From Sphingomonas crocodyli (lineage in GTDB: Bacteria > Pseudomonadota > Alphaproteobacteria > Sphingomonadales > Sphingomonadaceae): 64,000 nucleotides of DNA. The DNA lies in NCBI RefSeq assembly GCF_004005865.1, contig NZ_SACN01000001.1, positions 2,356,001 through 2,420,000 on the forward strand, in the 5' to 3' direction. Positions 16,021-25,522 of the stretch are shown piece by piece. The position numbers and the translations under genes are program-made. The notes under the pieces are model-generated. The model saw only the letters and a list, made by a program, of their open reading frames with translations. It searched no databases and had not been told where the DNA came from. The first letter of the stretch is position 1, and the number at the start of each line of letters is the position of its first letter.

Positions 16021-18048
16021 TCACTTCGGCAGCGTCACCTTGGGTGCTTCGGTGAAGGGCTTGATCCCGAATTTGGGGTACACTTCGGACGGGTAGTAGA
16101 AGGTGCCGTCCTTCACGACCATCGCTATCGTCTTGATCGCCTTGATGTCCTTGGTCGGATCGCCGGGGATCAGGAAGAAGTCCGCCAGCTTGCCCTTGGC
16201 GATCGATCCCAGCCGCTGATCCTGCCCGCTATATTTGGCCATGTCGAAGGTCGCGCGCTTCAGGACTTCGGCCGGGGTGAAGCCCGCAAATTGCGTGTAG
16301 AGTTCGAGCTCGCGGTGATAGGTCAGCGCCCCGCCCGTATCGGTTCCCGGTACGATGAAGACGCCGCGATCGTGGAGCATCTTCACCGTGGCGGTGATCT
16401 TTTCCCACGCACTCTGATAGGCGGCGACGTCGCCCGGCGCCGACAGATCGACCATCGCCTTCTTCAGCCCGCGCTGCACGCCGATCGGCATATGATCGAA
16501 ATAGTCGGTCGCGCCCGGCGCGATCTTCCCGTCACGATTCTGGGTCAGCATTTCATGGATGCCCAGCGTCGGATCGATCGCCTTGTGCCCGTCGACCATC
16601 GACTGGATCGTCTTCTGCACCGGCGCAGAGTTGAGATCGAGCGCCGGCAGTCGCTTGAGCGCGGTCAGGCGGAACAGGGTGCGGGTGTCCTCACCCGGCT
16701 TGATGACCCAGCCGAGCATGAACTGGTTGATATGGGTCATCTCGTCATAGCCCGCCGCGATCATCGCATCGGCGGTGGAGAAGGCCGGAACATGGCCCGC
16801 GACGCGCAGGCCCAGCGCATGCGCCTCCTTGACGACGGCCGGCACCCATTCGGGGTTCATGCTGTTATAGACCTTGACCTGCCAATAGCCGCGCGCGGCG
16901 TACCAGCGGACGGCGTCGACGGCCTCTTTCTCGCTGTTCACGACGATGCCGTTATTGGCGTTGAAGGGCGATTTGCCCTCCAGAAAACCGCTGCGGATCA
17001 CATGCGGGCCGCCGATGATCCCGTCGTCCATGCGGTGGATCAGTTCGTCTAGCACCGCATTGTCGTTGCCCATATCGCGAACGGTGGTGATGCCCGCGAC
17101 CAGATTGAGCAGCGCATCGTCCTGCCCCAGATGGCCGTGCGCTTCGTACATGCCGGCGACCAGCGTGCCGCCGGCGCCGTCGATCGCCACTTCGCCCGGC
17201 GTCGCGGGGCTGTCGACCGGCTCGACCGCCGCAATCTCCTTGCCGTTGACCAGCACTGACACCGGATCGGTCAGCGCCGAGGTCGCGGGATCGAACAGGC
17301 GCACATTCCGGATCCGCACCGGCTTGCCATAATCATGCGCGACCGCCTTCTGGATCGCGACATAGCGATCGGTCGACCATTTGGCGGCCAGGTTGCGTAG
17401 CCGCTCCTCCTCGCCCTCATAACCTTCGCGGATGATGATGAAGTCGGGCGTGACATAGGCCGCCATCGCGCCGCTGGCGTCGAGCAGCACCGTATCGGGC
17501 GTCGTGTTGACGCCACCGATTTCATAGGCGGTCGCCGCGATCGGCCCCGCTTTGCCCGCGATCGTCAGCGCCGCGCCCTTTTCGATCCGCAGCGTGCCGC
17601 CGGGCAGTGCCGGGATCGCGCCGTCCGCATCCTTCAGCAGCGCGCGGGCATAGAGGCCGACGCTCCACGGGCTGCCGCTCTGCGGCACATAGATGCTGGG
17701 TTCCTTGACCGTCGCCTTGCCGGGGCCGGTCGAATCCACCCAGGTCGCGCGCTTGCCCTTCAGGGTGAAACGCTCGTCCACCTTGCTGCCGAAGGTGGTG
17801 GCGCCGGTCACCGTCCAGGCGGTCGGGAAACCGTTCGCGTCGACGTCGAGCGATTCCTTCATCGTCGGGCCGCGGCCGTTATTCTTGAAGTCGAAGTCGA
17901 TATCGCTGTGGGTGCCGTTGGTATCGACGTTGAGATGGCCGACATTGCGGCCGCCGAAGATCACGGAAAAGCGTTCGGCCCCGGCCATCGCGGGCGTGGA
18001 GACGAAGGCGGCGGAGGCGCAGAGCGCGGCGAAGATCGCTTGTTTCAT
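16021..18048 (-). CDS. Exported amidohydrolase-superfamily protein
   Basis: 675 residues with a signal peptide (MKQAIFAALCASAAFVSTPAMA). The N-terminal ~230 residues are a beta-rich extension. The amidohydrolase barrel then shows its metal ligands: EAHGHL (about 303), a possible carboxylated lysine in WQVKVYN, GLRVAGHVP, YDEMTHINQ, and the catalytic Asp in VPGTDTGG. The C-terminal KGKLADFFLIPGDP is the usual closing strand. Such exported proteins hydrolyse peptide-like amides or imides. The specific substrate is unknown. It is a single gene, co-directional with the enoyl-CoA hydratase 45 bp upstream. Confidence 0.88.
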   Translation of the reverse strand: MKQAIFAALCASAAFVSTPAMAGAERFSVIFGGRNVGHLNVDTNGTHSDIDFDFKNNGRGPTMKESLDVDANGFPTAWTVTGATTFGSKVDERFTLKGKRATWVDSTGPGKATVKEPSIYVPQSGSPWSVGLYARALLKDADGAIPALPGGTLRIEKGAALTIAGKAGPIAATAYEIGGVNTTPDTVLLDASGAMAAYVTPDFIIIREGYEGEEERLRNLAAKWSTDRYVAIQKAVAHDYGKPVRIRNVRLFDPATSALTDPVSVLVNGKEIAAVEPVDSPATPGEVAIDGAGGTLVAGMYEAHGHLGQDDALLNLVAGITTVRDMGNDNAVLDELIHRMDDGIIGGPHVIRSGFLEGKSPFNANNGIVVNSEKEAVDAVRWYAARGYWQVKVYNSMNPEWVPAVVKEAHALGLRVAGHVPAFSTADAMIAAGYDEMTHINQFMLGWVIKPGEDTRTLFRLTALKRLPALDLNSAPVQKTIQSMVDGHKAIDPTLGIHEMLTQNRDGKIAPGATDYFDHMPIGVQRGLKKAMVDLSAPGDVAAYQSAWEKITATVKMLHDRGVFIVPGTDTGGALTYHRELELYTQFAGFTPAEVLKRATFDMAKYSGQDQRLGSIAKGKLADFFLIPGDPTKDIKAIKTIAMVVKDGTFYYPSEVYPKFGIKPFTEAPKVTLPK

Positions 18049-18093
18049 GACAAGGAAGTAAGCACGCCGCGAAACGATTGAAAAGACGGCGTT

Positions 18094-18894
18094 TCAGCGA
18101 TCCTCGAAACGCGGCGCGCGGCGCTCCAGAAAGGCGTCCACCGCCTCCTCATAATCATGGGTGTGGTGCGCCAGCGCCTGATAGGCGGCGGACAGTTCGA
18201 GCACCGCCTTCAGGCTCAGATCCTGCGCCTCACGCATCAGCTTTTTACTGAGCCGCGTCGCATGGCCGGGATTGGCGGCGATCCGCCCCGCAATGGAGCG
18301 GGCGCGGGTCAGAAGATCCTCCGGATCGGTCAACTCACTGACCAACCCATAATCCAGCGCGGTCGTGGCATCGATCATGTCGCCGGTCAGCGTCATCATC
18401 GACGCCCGCGACTGCCCGATAACGCGGGGCAACAGCCACGCGCCACCATCGCCGGGAACCAGCCCCAGCTTGACGAAGCTGTGCGCGAAGCTGGCCGTGC
18501 GCGATGCGATGCGGAGGTCGCACATGCAGGCGAGATCCAGCCCCGCCCCCACCGCCGGGCCATTGATGGCCGCGATCACCGGCACTTCCAGCTCCCACAA
18601 GGCCAGCGGGATCTGCTGGATGCCGGTGCGATAGCGATCGCGCAGTTCATAAGGATCGCCCTTGAACAGCCCCTCGCGCGCCTTCATGTCCTTGACGTTG
18701 CCGCCCGCGCAGAAGGCCGACCCCGCGCCCGTCAGCACCACGGCGCGGATCGAGCGATCGGTGCTCACCTCGCCGCAGAAATCGACGATCGCGCGGAAAT
18801 CGGCGTCGCTGGTCAGCGCGTTACGCTGATCGGGCCGGTTGAGCGTGGCGGTGACGACCGGGCCTTCGCGTTCGACGATCAGAAAGGGGGACAA
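18094..18894 (-). CDS. Enoyl-CoA hydratase/isomerase family protein
   Basis: 266 residues with the crotonase fold. The oxyanion-hole segments are SAFCAGGNVKDM (about 60-70) and INGPAVGAGLDLACMCDLRIAS (about 110-130). The catalytic position region LGLVPGDGGAWLLPRVIG carries an aspartate where classical hydratases have glutamate, so hydratase activity is not certain. Members act on CoA thioesters in beta-oxidation or related pathways. No other fatty-acid genes are near. The start ATG at 18894 is preceded by a GGAG-type site. Confidence 0.9.
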   Translation of the reverse strand: MSPFLIVEREGPVVTATLNRPDQRNALTSDADFRAIVDFCGEVSTDRSIRAVVLTGAGSAFCAGGNVKDMKAREGLFKGDPYELRDRYRTGIQQIPLALWELEVPVIAAINGPAVGAGLDLACMCDLRIASRTASFAHSFVKLGLVPGDGGAWLLPRVIGQSRASMMTLTGDMIDATTALDYGLVSELTDPEDLLTRARSIAGRIAANPGHATRLSKKLMREAQDLSLKAVLELSAAYQALAHHTHDYEEAVDAFLERRAPRFEDR

Positions 18895-18987
18895 GGCGAT
18901 CTCCTGCGGCTTTATCGTAGTTAGGAACTTGTCAAAGCTTCGGCGCTAAACGCAACCGTTGGCGGACCCGCGTCGGGCCTGCAGGAC

Positions 18988-20631
18988 ATGATGGTGCCTA
19001 TGAGTGCGTTCGGCAAACGGGGTTCGATGACCAATGGCGCGCGGCCGGCTTTCGGCGTTGCGCGGCCCATGCAGGGCGGCAGCCCCGCGCCGCTTGCGGG
19101 CGGAGCGCAATTCCCGCCGCTGTCGAGCGATCCGTTCAATGCGGGCGCCCTGAGCGGCGGCGATCCCTTCGCTGCGGCCGAACAGGCGTTCAGTGCCGCC
19201 GATCCCTTCGCCGACCTGCCCAGCTTCAATGCCGAACCCACGCCCGTCATGGGCGATGCGGTCGTCGAGGACGCCGCCAAGCCGCGTTATCAGGACGCGA
19301 TGACCCGCCTCGCCATCCGCGAGGCCGCGTCGGGCGAGGCCGGCAAGTCGAAGGTCGAGGGCTTCGAAGCATCGATCCACAAGATCAAGGAGCAGGTGCT
19401 TCCCCGCCTGCTCGAACGCGTCGACCCGGAAGCGGCCGCGACGCTGAGCAAGGATGAGCTGGCCGAGGAATTCCGCCCGATCATCGGCGAAGTGCTGGCC
19501 GAACTGCGCATCACGCTCAACCGGCGTGAACAGTTCGCGCTGGAAAAGGTGCTGGTCGACGAGCTGCTCGGCCTCGGGCCGCTCGAGGAATTGCTGGGCG
19601 ATCCGCTGATCACCGACATCATGGTCAACGGCCCTGACCAGACCTATGTCGAGCGCAAGGGTAAGCTGGAGCTGGCCAATGTCCAGTTCCGCGACGAGGA
19701 GCATCTGTTCCAGATCGCGCAGCGCATCGTTTCCAAGGTCGGCCGCCGCGTCGACCAGACCACGCCGCTCGCCGACGCGCGCCTTGCCGACGGCAGCCGC
19801 GTCAACGTGATCGTCCCCCCGCTGTCGCTGCGCGGCACCGCGATCTCGATCCGCAAATTCTCGTCCAAGCCGATCACGCTCGACATCATGGCCAAAGGTG
19901 GGTCGATGAGCGAGCGTATGTCGACTTTCCTCAAGATCGCGGGCGCGAGCCGCTTCAACGTGGTCATTTCGGGTGGCACCGGCTCGGGCAAGACGACGAT
20001 GCTCAACGCGCTGTCGAAGATGATCGACCCCGGCGAGCGCGTCGTCACGATCGAAGACGCCGCCGAACTCCGCCTGCAGCAGCCGCACTGGCTGCCGCTC
20101 GAAACGCGTCCGGCGAACCTTGAAGGCCAGGGCGCGATCACGATCCGCGACCTTGTCGTCAACGCGCTGCGTATGCGCCCGGATCGCATCATCCTGGGCG
20201 AAATCCGTGGCAGCGAATGTTTCGACATGCTCGCCGCGATGAACACCGGCCACGACGGATCGATGTGCACCCTCCACTCCAACAGCCCGCGCGAGGCGCT
20301 GGCGCGTATGGAGAACATGGTGATGATGTCGGACATCAAGGTGCCGAAGGAAGCGATCTCGCGCCAGATCGCCGACTCGGTCGACCTGATCGTCCAGGTG
20401 AAGCGCCTGCGCGATGGCTCGCGCCGCGTGACCAGCATCACCGAGGTGATCGGCATGGAAGGCCCGGTGATCATCACGCAGGAGCTGTTCAAGTTCGAAT
20501 TCCACTCGGAAGACGCCGAGGGGAAGATCATCGGCCACTACAATACGTCGAACCTGCGCCCCTACACGCTGGAAAAGGCGCGGCAGTTCGGCTTCGACCA
20601 GCCTTTGCTTGAGGCGTGTTTGAACGATTGA
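18988..20631 (+). CDS. cpaF: CpaF/TadA family secretion ATPase
   Basis: Up to 547 residues; starts at 18988, 18991 or 19000 are possible and cannot be separated. After a low-complexity N-terminus (about 110 residues) it is a type II/IV secretion ATPase: Walker A GGTGSGKTT near 328-336, Asp box, Walker B RIILGEIRGSE near 400, and the His-box segment NTGHDGSMCTLHSNSPREAL. CpaF powers assembly of Flp/Tad pili from the cytoplasmic face of the inner membrane. The other tad/cpa genes are not adjacent, so it is separated from its usual cluster, at least within the window. It ends 8 bp before a repeat. Confidence 0.92.
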   Translation: MMVPMSAFGKRGSMTNGARPAFGVARPMQGGSPAPLAGGAQFPPLSSDPFNAGALSGGDPFAAAEQAFSAADPFADLPSFNAEPTPVMGDAVVEDAAKPRYQDAMTRLAIREAASGEAGKSKVEGFEASIHKIKEQVLPRLLERVDPEAAATLSKDELAEEFRPIIGEVLAELRITLNRREQFALEKVLVDELLGLGPLEELLGDPLITDIMVNGPDQTYVERKGKLELANVQFRDEEHLFQIAQRIVSKVGRRVDQTTPLADARLADGSRVNVIVPPLSLRGTAISIRKFSSKPITLDIMAKGGSMSERMSTFLKIAGASRFNVVISGGTGSGKTTMLNALSKMIDPGERVVTIEDAAELRLQQPHWLPLETRPANLEGQGAITIRDLVVNALRMRPDRIILGEIRGSECFDMLAAMNTGHDGSMCTLHSNSPREALARMENMVMMSDIKVPKEAISRQIADSVDLIVQVKRLRDGSRRVTSITEVIGMEGPVIITQELFKFEFHSEDAEGKIIGHYNTSNLRPYTLEKARQFGFDQPLLEACLND

Positions 20632-20638
20632 TTTTTAG

Positions 20639-20763
20639 ATCCTCCCCCGGAGGGGGAGGTGGCATGCGCAGCATGACGGAGGGGTATTGGCCGGCAGCGG
20701 CTCGCTTGCGGCGAATACCCCTCCACCGCCTTCGGCGGTCCCCCTCCCCCTCCGGGGGAGGAT
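20639..20763. repeat. Long palindromic repeat, CCTCCCC family (A), copy 4
   Basis: ATCCTCCCCCGGAGGGGGAG at left and the inverse at right; inner TATTGGCCGGCAGCGGC is also found in the copy at 7388. It occupies the whole gap between the cpaF stop (20631) and the convergent pore gene stop (20767). Confidence 0.92.
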
Positions 20764-20766
20764 TTT

Positions 20767-22461
20767 TTAGGGCCGCAACGAGAGCCGCCAGCCCACATTG
20801 AACCGCCACTGCTTGTCATAACCCGGATAGGGCCGATCGATCGCGCGCGCGGCCTCAAGGAACAGCGCCGCCTGCGTCGAATAGGCGATCCGCGCACCCG
20901 CGCCTGCCGAAGCGAGATCGTAGGTCGCGCTGGGGAAGATCACGTTGCGGACGATGCCGTCGGAGAACAGTTGCGGCAACGGGCCACGTTCGACGATCGT
21001 GATCCGCGAATAATCGCCGAAGCCGTAAATCTCGGTCCCCGCAAACTTGCCGCTCTTGATCGGGCGGAAGGCCAGTTCGGCCAGCCCCGCCCCGCCCCTG
21101 TCGCCGCTGAGCAACGCAATCTCGAACGCGCGCCCAAATTCGTCGCCGCCCACTGCGAAGCGTTCGGCCGCTGCCAGACGATCCTTGGTATATTGGCCCG
21201 ACAGGCGCAGCCGCGCGATCACGCGCTTGCCGATCATCTGGTCGATCGTCGCGCGCGCATTGACCTTGGTGAAGTTCTTTTCCGCCAGCACGTCGATCGC
21301 ACGCGCGCCGAGCATGTCGACGCCCTTGCTGACGGTGATACCGCCCGTGATCGTGCGCTTGGGCTTCGCATCGACATAGCCGGCGGCGAAGCGCAGCGCG
21401 CGGGTCCGCTCGCTCGATATCAGTTGGCCGAAGGCGGCATTGTCACTGTTGAGGCCGTCGACCGTGCCTGAGAGGGTCAGGTTGCGCGTATAGCTGCGGA
21501 TCAGCGGATAGCTGTAGGTCAGCCCGGCAATCTGCGCCTCACCGCTGATCGCCGAATTGCGCGGCTTGGTCTTCAGATAGCCGAACGACGCCGATGCGCG
21601 CCCGCCGTCGCTGCCGATCGGGGTCGAATGCGCGATCGAGGCATATTTGAAATTCTTGAAGTTGATCGATGCCGCCGCCGTCACGTCGGTCTGATCGCCG
21701 CCGCGCAGCAGGCCGTAGAGTTTGGCATTCGCGGTAATCTGCCCGCCCTTATAGGTCGCCGAGGCGCGATTATCGAAGCTGCTGGAAAAATCGTGCTTCT
21801 TGTCGGTGATCGTCAGCACGATCCGCACCAACCCGCGCCGCGACCCCTGCACGATCTGGATGTCGGTCTTGGTGCCCGGCACGTCCTGGATCAGCGAGAT
21901 GTAGCGTTGAAGCCGCGTCTTGCTCAGCACCGCCTCGCCCTTCAGGTGGCTCGCAATCTCGGTGATCAGCTTGCGCGCACGCGGGCCGGATTTGTCGGTG
22001 ACGATGACCTGTTCGACCTGCCCCTCGATCAGCAGGACTTTAACCATACCGCTCGACAAATCCTGATCAGGGATCAGCACCGAAAAGAGCGCGACATCCG
22101 ACTTGGCATAGCCATTCGATACTGCCGTCGCGATGTTGATCAGGTTCTGGCGCGTTGCCAGTTGCCCGATGAACGGTTCGGCCGCGCGGGCTGCAGAGGC
22201 CGGCGCCTTGGTGCCGATGAACTGGATGCCGCGGATGATCGTGTCGGTGCGTTCGGCGCCGCCCTCCACCTCGGCAGGGGCCGCCGACGGCGCGGCCTTG
22301 GTCTGCGGCGCGGTGGGCGTGACCGGCTGGATACGGTCGGGCCGATTGCGATCGAGGATGAGCGGCGACTGTATGGCTGGCGATTGCGCCTGTGCGGCAC
22401 CGCCGAGCATGGTCGCGCCGGCGAGCAGGCTCGCGGCGGACGACCGGGTCCACCTGTTCAT
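20767..22461 (-). CDS. ShlB/FhaC/HecB (TpsB) family outer-membrane pore
   Basis: 564 residues with a signal peptide ending AAQAQS. It has a Pro/Ala-rich linker, a POTRA-type periplasmic region (TDTIIRGIQFIGTKAP to DVPGTKTDIQIVQGSRRGLV, about 70-220) and a C-terminal beta-barrel with alternating strands. The conserved late segment FAVGGDEFGRAFEIALLSGDRG resembles the VRGY/F loop motif region that plugs TpsB channels. TpsB proteins export a large TpsA partner. Here the gene 72 bp upstream encodes a Gly-rich lipoprotein rather than a filamentous-haemagglutinin type protein. The two probably form an operon. Confidence 0.88.
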   Translation of the reverse strand: MNRWTRSSAASLLAGATMLGGAAQAQSPAIQSPLILDRNRPDRIQPVTPTAPQTKAAPSAAPAEVEGGAERTDTIIRGIQFIGTKAPASAARAAEPFIGQLATRQNLINIATAVSNGYAKSDVALFSVLIPDQDLSSGMVKVLLIEGQVEQVIVTDKSGPRARKLITEIASHLKGEAVLSKTRLQRYISLIQDVPGTKTDIQIVQGSRRGLVRIVLTITDKKHDFSSSFDNRASATYKGGQITANAKLYGLLRGGDQTDVTAAASINFKNFKYASIAHSTPIGSDGGRASASFGYLKTKPRNSAISGEAQIAGLTYSYPLIRSYTRNLTLSGTVDGLNSDNAAFGQLISSERTRALRFAAGYVDAKPKRTITGGITVSKGVDMLGARAIDVLAEKNFTKVNARATIDQMIGKRVIARLRLSGQYTKDRLAAAERFAVGGDEFGRAFEIALLSGDRGGAGLAELAFRPIKSGKFAGTEIYGFGDYSRITIVERGPLPQLFSDGIVRNVIFPSATYDLASAGAGARIAYSTQAALFLEAARAIDRPYPGYDKQWRFNVGWRLSLRP

Positions 22462-22533
22462 GCTGAAGTCCCCTTGGAAATGCCCCGGAAGAAGAAGGAG
22501 GCGACCGGCCCCTTAACCGGTCGCCTCGCTCCC

Positions 22534-23988
22534 TCATCGACCGCCGCGGCGGCCGAGAAGGCCCTGAACGAGCCCTTGGACAGGTACGGCCCCGACGCCG
22601 GCGGGCGATGCCGCATTGGTGACGGGCGCAGCCACGGCCGTAACCGTGCCCTGCACCGCGCCCAGCACGTTGCCGACGGTGCCGGTGACGAGATTGCCCG
22701 CCGAGGCGACACCCGCCGTCAGCGCCGATCCGGTCGCCTGCGTCGGCGACAGCACGCTCGCGCCGATCGCCGGGTTCGCACCACCGTCGAGCAAGGTCGC
22801 GTTGCCGACCTGCACGGTCGCCAGCCCGTTGGTCGGGATCGCGCCCGAAGGCAGCGCGCCCGTCACCGTCTGAACGACCTGCTGGACCGGGGCGACGATC
22901 GCGCCCGCGGGAACAGCGGCGCCGGCCGATGCTCCGGCGATCGGCCCGACCGCTGCGGTCACCACATTGCCGCCGGTGCCGACACCGACACTCGCGACGC
23001 TGCCCACCGTCTGCGTCGGCGACAGCACGCTCACGCCGACTGCGGGAGTCACGCCCGCTGTGCCGAGCACCTGCGTGGTGCCCGCCGACACGCCAGCGAC
23101 CTGACCGAGGCCGTTGGTGACGGGTGCGAGCGTGCCGGGCAGCGCCCCGCCGACCGCACCATTACCCGCGCCGAGCGGGGTCACGACCGCATTGACCAGA
23201 TTGCCGGCCGCATCGACGCCCACCGTCGCAAGCGTGCCCGCATTCTGCGTCGCCGAGGCGAGGCTGACGCCGACCAGCGGGTTCGCGCCCGCCGGCAGGA
23301 TATCCTTGCCCAGTACGTTGAGCGACACCGCCTGCCCAACCGCGGCGGTCAGCCCGTCGACCAGATATTGCTGGCCATTGCCGGTATCGACGAGCGCCTG
23401 GCCGGTCGATTCCAGCACCTGCGCGACGGTACCCAGGATCGGCACCGATCCCGGCACCGCATTGTCGACCGCCTGAACCAGCGTCGGCGTCTGGCTTTCG
23501 ACGCCCAGCACGGCATTGCCCGCCTGGACGAGGACCGGGCCGAGCGGCCCCGGATTGGAAGGACTGCCGACGTTCGGAAGCAGGCCGGTATCGGCCACGC
23601 CCCCCGGTCCGATCAGGCCGGGAACGGGCAGGTTCGCGAGCGACAGGCCGCCCTGGCCGCCGCCATCACCGGTTCCGCCGCCATTACCGCCGCCACCGGT
23701 GCCACCGCCGCCGGTTCCACCACCGCCGCTGCCGCCGCCTCCGGTGCCGCCACCGCCCGAGCCGTCTCCACCGGAGCCGCCGCCCGATCCGTTGCCGGAG
23801 CCATTGCCGCTGCCCGAGCCGCTGCCATCGTCGACGGGCGTCGAACCGCTGCCATCGCCTGTTCCCGCGCCGGCGCCTGCGCCGACCCCGGCCATTCGAA
23901 GGCCGCCGCTGCTCTCGCAGCCCGACAGGGCCATTATTGCAGCCGTCGCCATGAACAGAGATGTCAATTTACGCGCACCTTGAAACAT
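22534..23988 (-). CDS. Gly/Ser-rich, repetitive lipoprotein (collagen-like low-complexity region)
   Basis: 484 residues from the ATG at 23988 (MFQGARKLTSLFMA); an ATG at 24000 would add four. The signal peptide ends in the lipobox LSGC (about 22-25), so the mature protein is a lipoprotein. Residues about 35-120 are almost only Gly, Ser, Thr, Asp and Asn in GGxGGG runs. The rest is Ala/Val/Gly-rich with diverged repeats of about 70 residues, recognised by the recurring ANPLVGVSLASATQNAG-like and SVLSPTQTVGS-like units. It ends in QGLLGRRGGR. It is upstream of and co-directional with the TpsB-like pore, so it may be its exported or surface-exposed partner. It has no recognisable TPS secretion domain. 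Confidence 0.8.
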   Translation of the reverse strand: MFQGARKLTSLFMATAAIMALSGCESSGGLRMAGVGAGAGAGTGDGSGSTPVDDGSGSGSGNGSGNGSGGGSGGDGSGGGGTGGGGSGGGGTGGGGTGGGGNGGGTGDGGGQGGLSLANLPVPGLIGPGGVADTGLLPNVGSPSNPGPLGPVLVQAGNAVLGVESQTPTLVQAVDNAVPGSVPILGTVAQVLESTGQALVDTGNGQQYLVDGLTAAVGQAVSLNVLGKDILPAGANPLVGVSLASATQNAGTLATVGVDAAGNLVNAVVTPLGAGNGAVGGALPGTLAPVTNGLGQVAGVSAGTTQVLGTAGVTPAVGVSVLSPTQTVGSVASVGVGTGGNVVTAAVGPIAGASAGAAVPAGAIVAPVQQVVQTVTGALPSGAIPTNGLATVQVGNATLLDGGANPAIGASVLSPTQATGSALTAGVASAGNLVTGTVGNVLGAVQGTVTAVAAPVTNAASPAGVGAVPVQGLVQGLLGRRGGR

Positions 23989-24206
23989 CGCTACCTCCAC
24001 CGATTGACCACCAAGTAATTTTCGGATGAAAGCGACGTTCCTTTAACTCCGATTTCGGACGCGATTGTCTGATAAGGGGTTTTGCGTAATGGTTTTTTGC
24101 CCGGAACGGCAAAGAATTACACGGGTTATCCGGCCAATCAGAGTCGGCGCCGCACGCAGGACGGCTCCAAATATATATTTCCAGTCCCGCAGGACGGGAG
24201 GCTAAG

Positions 24207-24707
24207 GTGCTGACCCATCGTGATCCAGTTCAAAATAAATCCATGTTAATTTCACATGGTCAGTTCGATCTTCATGATCTCGATGCCAAGTCTTTACTTG
24301 GATCACTTCCACAGGCGCGACGTGACAGCGAACTTGCCGAGCGGAACCTGCTGCGCGGCTTCACGCGGCATGCGTTGAAGCTGCATGCCGAGTTCACGCG
24401 CGAATTTCCGCGCCCGATCTTCGGCAATGCCAATTGGGTTATATTGCTCGCCTGCCTCGATGCGCTTCTGAACGGGCGCATCCAGTGCGTGAAGCAGATC
24501 CGTGCCATGCTCGACGAATCGAGCACCGCGGTGCTGCGCCGGATCGAGGCGCTGGAGAAATGCGGCATGATCGGCCGGCGGCGCGATCCCGACGACGGGC
24601 GGCGCACCCATGTGCTGCTGACCGTCGCCGGCTATCGCACGATGGCCGAGCATTTGCCGCGCCTGTTTTCCAACCCTGCGCCCGATCCGGAACCCGCGCG
24701 TCACTGA
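24207..24707 (+). CDS. MarR-type winged-helix transcriptional regulator
   Basis: 166 residues from a GTG start at 24207 with GGGAGG 5 bp upstream; an ATG at 24243 is possible. The winged helix is visible as ILLACLDALLNGRIQCVKQIRAML, then STAVLRRIEALEKCGMIGRRRDPDDGRRTHVLLTVAG, with the RxxDxRD/GRRT wing of MarR proteins. The 206-bp AT-rich gap to the divergent lipoprotein/TpsB pair is the obvious place for it to bind. That target is inferred from position. I see no ligand-binding hallmark. Confidence 0.85.
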   Translation: MLTHRDPVQNKSMLISHGQFDLHDLDAKSLLGSLPQARRDSELAERNLLRGFTRHALKLHAEFTREFPRPIFGNANWVILLACLDALLNGRIQCVKQIRAMLDESSTAVLRRIEALEKCGMIGRRRDPDDGRRTHVLLTVAGYRTMAEHLPRLFSNPAPDPEPARH

Positions 24708-24842
24708 TCGCGTCACTGGCGTCGCAACCAGCGCCCGGTTTCAAACGTTAAAGCCTTGTTCAGCCGGGAAAGTGCAACGATCGTTTCCGATGCGTGCCGA
24801 TCCCGGCTATGACGCAACGAGACTCTATCGAAGGCGCTCCCC

Positions 24843-25505
24843 ATGCCGTTCCCGACCCGCTTAATCGCCGCCGTGGCGCTCCCTCTGGCCCTCGCGACCC
24901 TTGGCGGCTGCGCGCAGCCGTTCAAGGCCAATGTGTCGCGTTTCCAGGCGCTGCCCGTTCCCGAAGGCCAGAGCTTCGCAATCGTTCCCGTCGATCCGCG
25001 CAACGAAGGCGGCCTCGAATTCCGCCAATATGCGCAGCAGGTGAGCCAGCGCCTCGCGGCCTATGGCTATCGCCCGGTCGAAGGCGGGGACAAGCCGCAG
25101 CTGGTCGTCCAGCTCGATTATGGCATCGATCATGGCGTGCAGAAGACTGTGTCGCGCGGTGGCGGCGGCTTCGGCCCCTATGGCGGCGGCTTCGGTCCGG
25201 GCTTCGGCCCCTATGGCCGCCGCTGGGGTTACGGATCGGCCTTCTACTACGGCTGGGATCCGCTGTGGTACGATCCCTTCTTCGACAACCGGATCGATAC
25301 CTACACGGTCTATACGAGCTACGTGAACCTCACGATCGAACGCTCGGTCGACAAGCAGCATCTGTTCGAAGGCAAGGCCAAGGCCCGCTCGCTCGACGAT
25401 GCGCTGACCAAGCTGGTGCCGAACCTGATCGAAGCTTTGTTCACCAACTTCCCCGGCCAGTCGGGCGAAGAGGTGCGCATCACGATCGCGCCGGACAAGA
25501 AGTAA
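24843..25505 (+). CDS. DUF4136-type lipoprotein
   Basis: 220 residues. The signal peptide ends in a lipobox LGGC (residues 20-23), so it is a lipoprotein. The body matches the DUF4136 pattern: a strand-rich start (FQALPVPEGQSFAIVPVD), a middle (GDKPQLVVQLDYGI) and an end (VRITIAPDKK). A Gly/Tyr/Phe/Trp-rich insertion at about 100-145 (GGGGFGPYGGGFGPGFGPYG) is low complexity and is followed by WDPLWYDPFF. The function is unknown. A repeat separates it from priA. Confidence 0.8.
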   Translation: MPFPTRLIAAVALPLALATLGGCAQPFKANVSRFQALPVPEGQSFAIVPVDPRNEGGLEFRQYAQQVSQRLAAYGYRPVEGGDKPQLVVQLDYGIDHGVQKTVSRGGGGFGPYGGGFGPGFGPYGRRWGYGSAFYYGWDPLWYDPFFDNRIDTYTVYTSYVNLTIERSVDKQHLFEGKAKARSLDDALTKLVPNLIEALFTNFPGQSGEEVRITIAPDKK

Positions 25506-25522
25506 GCGGCTCTCCCCCTCCT

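Noticed and set aside
23640..23870. Short tandem repeats resembling a CRISPR or VNTR array
   Set aside because: It is the Gly/Ser-rich coding stretch of the lipoprotein; there are no constant repeats with unique spacers.
21628..24018. About 800-codon plus-strand frame opposite the pore and lipoprotein genes
   Set aside because: Arg-rich composition with no signal peptide or domain; the minus-strand proteins are clearly real.
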